Shown here in pieces: positions 57,434 through 64,000 of a DNA stretch of 64,000 nt. The notes under the pieces are model-generated. The model did not search any database and was not told the DNA's origin. It saw only the letters and a program-made list of their open reading frames with translations. A program made the position numbers and the translations under genes. The number at the start of each line of letters is the position of its first letter. Position 1 is the stretch's first letter. Location of the stretch: NCBI GenBank assembly GCA_013339765.2, contig CM023449.1, positions 205,059,422 to 205,123,421 on the forward strand, written 5' to 3'. The DNA is from Haemaphysalis longicornis. Taxonomy: Eukaryota > Arthropoda > Arachnida > Ixodida > Ixodidae.

Positions 57434-60400
57434 AGGGGCCATGATGCCGACAAAATACAAGTTTGTTTTATACGAAAGATTTCGCGTTTTATACTGCCCA
57501 CAGCGCTTTCCCGGCATCATATAATACCGTATTCACTGAGAAGAAATTAACCAATTTAGGTTAAAATTTTCATTCTCCCGTCAAATCGTGTGTTTTCCTG
57601 ACGTCTGCCATGAAATCATAAGTGCAGGTATTCAAACGAACTTCCACTGCGTCATTAGGCTCTATACCCTGGCTTCCTCTCAAACCTCCTAGATGGAGCT
57701 AGAACACGGAGCCACGGACAGTTGTCCGCTGTTGCGTTGTTCTTGACCGTATTTAGACCTGACTTGTTTTTGCTACTGTAGAAAGTAATCGCTCTGTTAA
57801 ACATAGGGTATGCTTGACAAACGGGCTCATGTAAGGCAACGTCGCTTACGCAAATCGGCCAGTGTCGTATAACACAACTCCACAGCGGCGGACTGCTATG
57901 CAGCCAAAACAAGCATAGTGCGCCCAGTACCAACGCCAGCGCGCCTCTGTACCTCTATGTGTACGTGTATTTTCGTAACGTTCATTGTTTACCAAACCAT
58001 TCTTACTGCTTTAAAATAGATGTTCGTTACATTTAGGCCCGAACAGCTCGTTCGGCAAGCTTATTGGCGGTGAGCGCGGCCATGGGCGGCGCTGCGAAGC
58101 GCGCCTCCATGACGTCAGCTTAGGGATTCTATAGCATCCCTCGTCTGCGTCAATCGGGCTTGCTCTCCTAGATGTTTCTTTGCACTCGTTTGACCTTTGA
58201 TGCTTGTCCGCACCAGGTTCGGCGTACGCGGAACATTTTATCGCAATAAAATACTTAAAATCGCGTACACTACCTCAGGGCGTGATTTAAAATATAGTTT
58301 TGGATACCGCTACAGAAGAAACATTATCGGCGTCGCCCATGCCTGGCAAAGCCGGTCCTGTGTGGGGCGCAAGGAGTCGGAGCTAGGCGTGAGCTTCTTT
58401 ATTCAGAAGTCTTTCGAACAAAGGAAACAGTCTAATAACCGACATCAGCGAAAGTGTAAGACCAAAACAAATTCCATGCGTTATGGGCTGTCGGCTTTGG
58501 CTGAAGGCAGTACGATTCCGGTTAACTGTATGAAAGGTCAAACAGTTTTTGCAACCTTGCCGAACGCTCGAAAGTATTGTATCGCATCACTTTACGTTGT
58601 CATGGCATGAAAGTATGCCGACATGCCCTATGGGGCGCAAAAATGTAGGTTGAGTTCCAAATAACCTCCTGTGTGTATAGGCGTGTGCTGGTCTTAACCA
58701 GTATGGGGGCTTATTGAGCAAAACGAGAAATATGTACGGTAAAAATACAGTAGCACTATGCTTGTTAGGACTTCGAGGGATATTTATTAAATGTCTTACA
58801 GCGATATCTTCCCAATATTCAGATATGCATTATAGTAAAACTGCACTCAGGAGGATAAGGAGGAGCAAAAAACTATTTCGCAGTAAAATCGAGCTGGTTA
58901 GTGGGCGGGCTTTTCGGTCCAGGACGAGAGAGTAAGAATAATTTTCTTCAATTCACTCGATCATCATCCCGAGTAGGCCAGGATTTGTTTTTTACGCCTG
59001 AAGGGGCGGGAAAACAATAGAGAGCTGCTTGGCCATATCCACTTCTTTCCATTCTTGTTATACTGAAAACCGGCACGCATACTATTTATTGCGTTCGTTA
59101 GCGAGTATATCGAGCCTTCAACACCGTACGATTGCTTACAATAGAAATATCGGAGCACAGAACCCGCCTCCGAATACTCTGGACAACTTTGTCTGAGGCG
59201 CGATCGTGGTGGCTTAGGATAACCTTTTCATTGTATTTCCATGTGAATAAACAACCCACACTGGGAATAGGCACGTCCTAGCACACAGCCATAACGAAAG
59301 CAATTTGTAAAGGAAGTACTGTAATGTCTTGCGCCTCAACAAAATAGTACAAACGAACTTTGTGAGCTCCCAAACATCCACAAGCCTCCTAATAAGGCGT
59401 TCGTGACGCTGAAGAAAAATGAATGCGTTGGGCACAGAAAAAAACATTCATCCGTACAAGTCAACTACAATGAAGAAATAGAAGACAGCGGTTTATTTCC
59501 TGCCAGCGATCCCGTGTAGGGTCCCGCTGCTTGATGCGTACCATTAGACTGTTGAGCCTTCATAAGAGCGCCTCAAAAATACTGTAGGGAAAGCCTCGAA
59601 TTTCGAATACTTATCGGGGAGCTCTGAGCAGTGAACCTGGCAAGCAAGCTAGAAAGGACGAGTACACGCAATCATCTGACCGGTGCTTTGAGGAAATTTG
59701 GTCTCTCACTCCTTGTGTCTGCAAACTTGTGCGGGATGCAGCTGGAAAGTACTCAGATGTGTCAGAAGCTGGCAAAATACCTGAATAACTAGAAATACAC
59801 TTCTAATGCACTAGAGCATTCAAAGTGGGCGGGTTCAAGCACAGGCACTGCTGCCCCTCACAAAGTGGACGACAGCGCGCGAGTGTATAGGAGCCGGCAC
59901 GGGTCCCTAAGACGACCGTCAGAGCCAGGGGGTGCCACTGTGAACATCTCACCACCAATAGGCCTTGGCTATTTGCACTTGCTTTGGCCGGCCTTACCAA
60001 TTGTAGAACTGGCGCGCACGACGCCATAGCTTCTGTTGCAGGAAAGGAGCTAATGGGTCGCATGGCCATTCCATTTATTGCGGCCTTATATAACTTGTTT
60101 GAGTAAGTGTCACACATGCAACGCCTCGCACCCTGCTCAACTAGATCTCGAAGACCTCTGTGCAGCAGGTGCGGAGAGGCCCTATTCCGTGATCCACATC
60201 CTCACACAATGTAAGGCACTCGACATTACACGACGCAAACACTTCCACAACTACACACACGACAATTCCACCACACCCGTCATACTTCTTAGGAGATGGA
60301 TGGCCATGTTTCTCGTTCAGCGCACCTTAAAATTCTATCTGAAGTTCATTTCTTACAACTCATCTCATACCACCCATAATTTTACCCCTGGTCCTATACA

Positions 60401-60666
60401 CCAGCCACCCCTATTTATCTTTTAACCACTCATGTACTTCACCCTGGCCCTATACACCAGCCGTGCTTATAGTCATTACTGATTTTATGTTTTCCTCCTC
60501 ATCAAAGAATTTGTATTTGGCGCTCTTTGTCCATGTCGGCTCTTGCATCATTAACTTAAACCGTCATCATTATTTGAGTAAAGTGTGCGTTAAAAGGTGT
60601 GTCGGTATGATTCTACGAGGCAACCTTTCGAATTAACCAAACTTGTGTTTTGTCTGCCTGGACCCT
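57434..60666 (-). mobile_element. 3.23 kb TTAA-flanked element, same family as 35.6 kb (copy 2)
   Basis: Perfect TTAA flanks (57430-57433 and 60667-60670). The right end, read inverted, is AGGGTCCAGGCAGACAAAAC ACAAGTTTGGTT and matches the left end of copy 1. The left end matches copy 1's right end. Inside, GAATGGCCATGCGACCCA, TAGCTC and TTTCC near 60030-60085 (inverted) match copy 1 at 35700-35735, and AAGCTTGCCGAACGAGCT near 58050 (inverted) matches 35816-35833. Relative to copy 1 it has extra DNA at about 58.1-59.95 kb and a LINE tail at 60.1-60.5 kb. Confidence 0.75.
60110..60430 (+). pseudogene. LINE ORF2 C-terminal fragment nested in the TTAA element
   Basis: It encodes YSVIHILTQCKALDITRRKH FHNYTHDN and MFLVQRTLKFYLKFI, the Cys/His-containing 'HILTECxALDxxRRKHF' tail of tick LINE ORF2 proteins. 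Only about 110 codons remain, consistent with a 5'-truncated insertion. Confidence 0.6.
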
Positions 60667-60674
60667 TTAAGCTC

Positions 60675-61854
60675 GCATTTGTTAGCGCAGTCTGACCTGA
60701 ACTCGAAAACGGAAATGGAATGTGAAACTATTCTGTCTGCCAGATTATTATATTGTGGTTAATATAGCCTAAGAGTTAAGTCCATACAAACCCCGAATAT
60801 TGGATTATGTATACATTCGAGAGAAAAGTCAGGTGATGCTTAAAAGCGGAAACGTGGCGGGCATCCCACCAGGCTCCATTCTGAGAGTTGTTCTTTTATC
60901 AAGTACTTTTGTTTTGTGTGGAGTTCGCGTGTTCTGGGCAGCTGCAGCAGAGGAATCGCGTATAGCACGTCGTAAGCGCGATGCCATCGCTGCGTGCTGT
61001 AAAATGTGCGTTGTTGTCGCTGCGGTGGAGTGATTTTGAGAAGACATTCTTCCGTGGTTGCTGGTCATGTTATCAGAGAGTGCACGGCTGTGTCTGCATG
61101 TTCACGTGTGGACACTCTGTTTCACTGCTCAGGAAGGGCGCGATTTCTTGAACCGGGGTCTGTGCTTCCGAAGCCGTCGCCCCCAAAAGTCCCTCACCTT
61201 AGTTTGTAAAAATTAGAATTTTCCCGAAATATTTTTCCTCATCCGATTCTCTCCCCGCAGCGCTTGTTCGGAATTCTTGACAAGCCCGTTTATACGTTGG
61301 CGCCATACTGAGCGTATTTTTAAGATTTAAGCGCAGAAGCGTAGCTGTGGCGACAAACGCCTGTGATAATGACTGATACGAACAGTTTAGTGCTGCATAT
61401 TGCATCGTAATTGAAATTACATTAGAAGGCTAAAGAAAAAATATGGATATGTCACTTCAATTGTGAAATATAAGTGTCAAAGTAGCACCTCTTTTTCATT
61501 CGTTCGTCGAAGCCTCGAGTACCCTACAGCAGCCCGTGGGAAAGGGGTGGAAGGGGGAATTCAAGCCTTGTACACAAGTTGGCGTCTCCGCTACACAAGG
61601 CATAGAAGGGGCGGAGTGAGCTGTATGCCAGTATGGCCGCCAGCCCATATAACAGATATTCGCTTCTACTCTGAATTTTTGCCTCAATACCCTAAGGCTT
61701 TGTTTCATCTAAAAGCATGTTACAAACGTCTAAATGGACGCAATCAACACAGCCAGCAAGGCCTGCACAAACGTATCGCTCGCAGACTGCCTTGTCTAGT
61801 GTTAATGTTAGAGGTGTTCTCGCAACCATGAGACCGATTTCTTCGATCAACCCC
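60675..61854. other. No gene seen
   Basis: Unassigned sequence. ORFs of up to 122 codons have no recognisable domain. Confidence 0.4.
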
Positions 61855-61857
61855 CCC

Positions 61858-62105
61858 CGACCCCGAGGTCGCGGTAGCTGGGTGGCTAAAATTTTGTGCT
61901 GCTGAGCACGAGGATACGGGTTCGATTTCAAAGCCGGGGCGGCTGCTTTCTGATAGAGGCGAAAAGCAAAACACGCCAGTGTGTAAGAGATTTCGGCAGA
62001 CGTTAAAGATTCCCACGTGGTCAAAATTAATCCGGAGGCCCTCCACCATGGTGTGCCTCATCACCTGCGATTGGTTGGGCGCTGTTAAACACTACAATAA
62101 ATCAA
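61858..62105 (+). mobile_element. tRNA-derived SINE (Ruka-like), diverged complete copy
   Basis: The head GGTAGCTGGGTGGCTAAAAT and B box GGGTTCGATTTC are present, then AGAGATTTCGGCAGACG, TTAAAGATTCCCACGTGGTC, AAAATTAATCCGGAGGCC, CCTCATCACCTGCG and GGGCGCTGTTAAAC, with a short AATAAATCAATCAA tail. It corresponds along its length to the 36.85 kb copy. Confidence 0.75.
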
Positions 62106-62290
62106 TCAATTTCTTATCTCAAGTTAACGCCCTGAAATCTACCCACGCTATTCATTTATTGGTAAAAGAAATGACTACTCACGATGATATTGCGAGAGAT
62201 ATAAAAAGGTCGTTCCTTGGTATTGGCAGACTGATTACTACTTATTGCACTAACTGCAGATTTAGCGGATAGTTTTTGGTTGCTGTATAC

Positions 62291-63127
62291 AGGGTGATCA
62301 AAGTTAAGTCGACAGGTTTTTTTTAAAACAGGCGCTTCTATTTACGCGAAGACGACCTCTACTAGTAAGGTTATGCGCCCAGGGGGACACATAAACCGGG
62401 GGTAATTATTGATTCGAAGGCTTTATTAAGTAAAATTGTTTAATTACCTTTAGTGGCTCCAGTAACCAGGCATGTTTGTATTAGGAAAGTTAGACGCAAT
62501 CATGTTTGTACACAGTTTGATTGGCAGAATTCTTTTAGCGCATCCGTAGTGGGAGATATCAAGCGGCGAAGTTTAATTGCCGTTCGTATGATTACGCATG
62601 CAAGAGAGTCCGCACCGGCGAAAAGCTCCTCCCTTCTGTGACGTGCCTGCTGTGTACTGTGTTTAGTTCGACAAAGGGGTCGAGGCAAAGGAAAAACTGA
62701 TGACTAGCACCCATTCATTCTTGGCTGGCGTTATTCGCAATCTGCACGTACTCGCAAACCGCTATCAAAACACAGGACAAAAGGGAGAGCTTACGAGTCG
62801 GTCTTGAGTTCTAGCATGGGTAATTATGCGATTGGCAATTAAACTTCGCCGTTTTATATCTCGGAATACGGATACTCTAGAAGAATTCTGTCAATTGAAA
62901 ACTGCGTAGAAACAAATTGTGTCTAACTTTCCAATACAACATGGCTGGTAACTGAAGCCACTAAAAAGTTACTGATCACTTTTAATAATGATGCCACCTA
63001 CATGAATTATTACCTCCTAATTATGTGTACCCTTGGGCGCAAAACCTTATTGTAGATGTGGTCTTCGCGTAAATCTTAACTCCCATTTTTGTAAAAAACA
63101 ACCTGTCGACTTAACTTAGATCACCCT
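62291..63127. mobile_element. 0.84 kb foldback (long inverted repeat) element
   Basis: The left end AGGGTGATCAAAGTTAAGTC and inverted right end AGGGTGATCTAAGTTAAGTC begin arms of about 320 bases each (62291-62612 and about 62805-63127). Internal paired blocks include TTTACGCGAAGACC/ATTTACGCGAAGACG, TTGCGCCCA/TATGCGCCCA and GGCGAAGTTTAATTGCC. A ~190 base loop separates the arms. It has no coding capacity. The TAC preceding the left end suggests a TA-type target, but the duplication is not clean. Confidence 0.8.
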
Positions 63128-64000
63128 ATTTAGTATGAAACGGTCCTGCCCTACTGACTGGCTGTCCTTTTTCGAGAGAAATTTTATGTTTTTCTGTATT
63201 GAGCTCCCCCGCACACAGGAGTACACAGAGCAACTCACCCCTGTCCTGTCCGTGAACTTCGAGTGGCATTCTTCGTGTTCTTCAATGACAAAAAGCGTGG
63301 AAGGAGAGAGGCAAGGGGGGTGGATTTTTTTCGAATAGTCTCGATTGCCGAGATGAAGGTCCTGCGGTGGGCTGTCAGAAGCACGGAATGAGAAATAACA
63401 GCTCGGAATTCCAACACGGTCTTACGGAGATTGCATACAGTGAAACAGTCGGAAGGCAAGCGAAATAAATAAGAAGCATTCTACTGTTTATTATTCCGGC
63501 CAGAAGCCCAGATAAAATTGGTTTAATCGAAGTTGAAGTTCCTCAGCTCGGTGTACGTCGCCGTTATAGTTCACAGTCTCCTGTGTGGTAATGACCAATA
63601 AGCATCCTAGCTCAGTCAGCAATAGAAGCTGTCACGCACAATATGTCCGTCTTGGTTGTGTACAAGAGAAGTGATTTCTGTGGCTTATAGCAGAAACCAT
63701 CGGCGGTGTGAGGGTGTCGTTGAAGTGTATTGCGAAATCGATTAAAACTCTTTCGGTTATTCAGTGAAACACACGTGATGTAAAAAATTCTCAGGCACCT
63801 AGTTGTGATAAACACTGTGCTTGAACCGCAACTAAATGGTAGGCAGTTTGTTTCGTTGTGAGGCAGCTGGTGATCATGGTGCCATATTCAAATGTCCAGT
63901 GCCAAGACTTTCCTTCTAAGAGGTATTGTCGACGGGAGTTCTCGAGCATTCTTTTCTGGGTTCAACATTGTTTCCGGTGCATAATATTCTCTGTTTTTCT
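63128..64000. other. No gene seen
   Basis: Unassigned sequence to the window end. No exon or repeat recognised. Confidence 0.4.

Overview
This is a eukaryotic, repeat-dominated window that most likely comes from a hard tick (Ixodidae). The evidence is a tRNA-derived SINE that looks like the ixodid family known as Ruka, I/LOA-type LINEs with a C-terminal RNase H, Ty3/gypsy and BEL/Pao remnants, TTAA-flanked and TA-flanked inverted-repeat elements, long introns, and a single-transmembrane M13 (neprilysin-like) gene. There is no operon structure, and I found no convincing rRNA, functional tRNA or CRISPR.

Two host genes can be supported. (1) A small plus-strand gene at about 2.71-5.36 kb has a TATA box, an untranslated first exon, a signal-peptide exon, a second coding exon reached through a phase-matched 1.74 kb intron, a stop codon and an AATAAA. 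It predicts a 54-residue secreted Gly/Ala-rich peptide that I do not recognise. (2) A minus-strand M13 peptidase homologue has one exon at 30.24-29.84 kb (cytosolic tail, membrane anchor, start of the ectodomain) and one very large exon at 17.59-15.85 kb (the rest). They join in phase across a 12.25 kb intron. Both zinc-binding histidines of HExxH are Asn (NEVSN) and the GENIAD Glu is lost, so the product should be a catalytically dead neprilysin-like protein.

Layout: 0-2.7 kb is non-coding with a 446 bp tandem duplication. 2.7-5.4 kb holds the small secreted-peptide gene. 6.1-8.7 kb has a LINE RT scrap, then a broken gypsy gag. 9.2-9.7 and 13.1-14.1 kb carry one ~132 bp satellite family in opposite orientations. 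15.85-30.4 kb is the M13 gene, whose intron contains a nearly full-length but dead LINE (25.7-19.9 kb). 31.2-32.9 kb has a tRNA-like relic and a TA-flanked element with ~200 bp inverted arms inserted in a GTAT microsatellite. 33.3-39.8 kb is a single gypsy element broken into pieces by later insertions, including a TTAA element, a SINE and a minisatellite-bearing repeat. 40-50 kb is mostly unassigned DNA with several copies of a dispersed repeat that carries a CTGT array. 50.7-55.8 kb has a BEL/Pao fragment, a decayed LINE and a short hairpin element. 57.4-60.7 kb is a 3.2 kb copy of the TTAA family with nested insertions. 61.9-63.1 kb has a second full SINE and an 0.84 kb foldback element.

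The two host genes show no functional link to each other. Most ORFs longer than 60 codons here are chance ORFs, microsatellite translations or transposon relics. Several differences between near-identical repeats are single-base indels only, so some frame breaks may be long-read sequence error.
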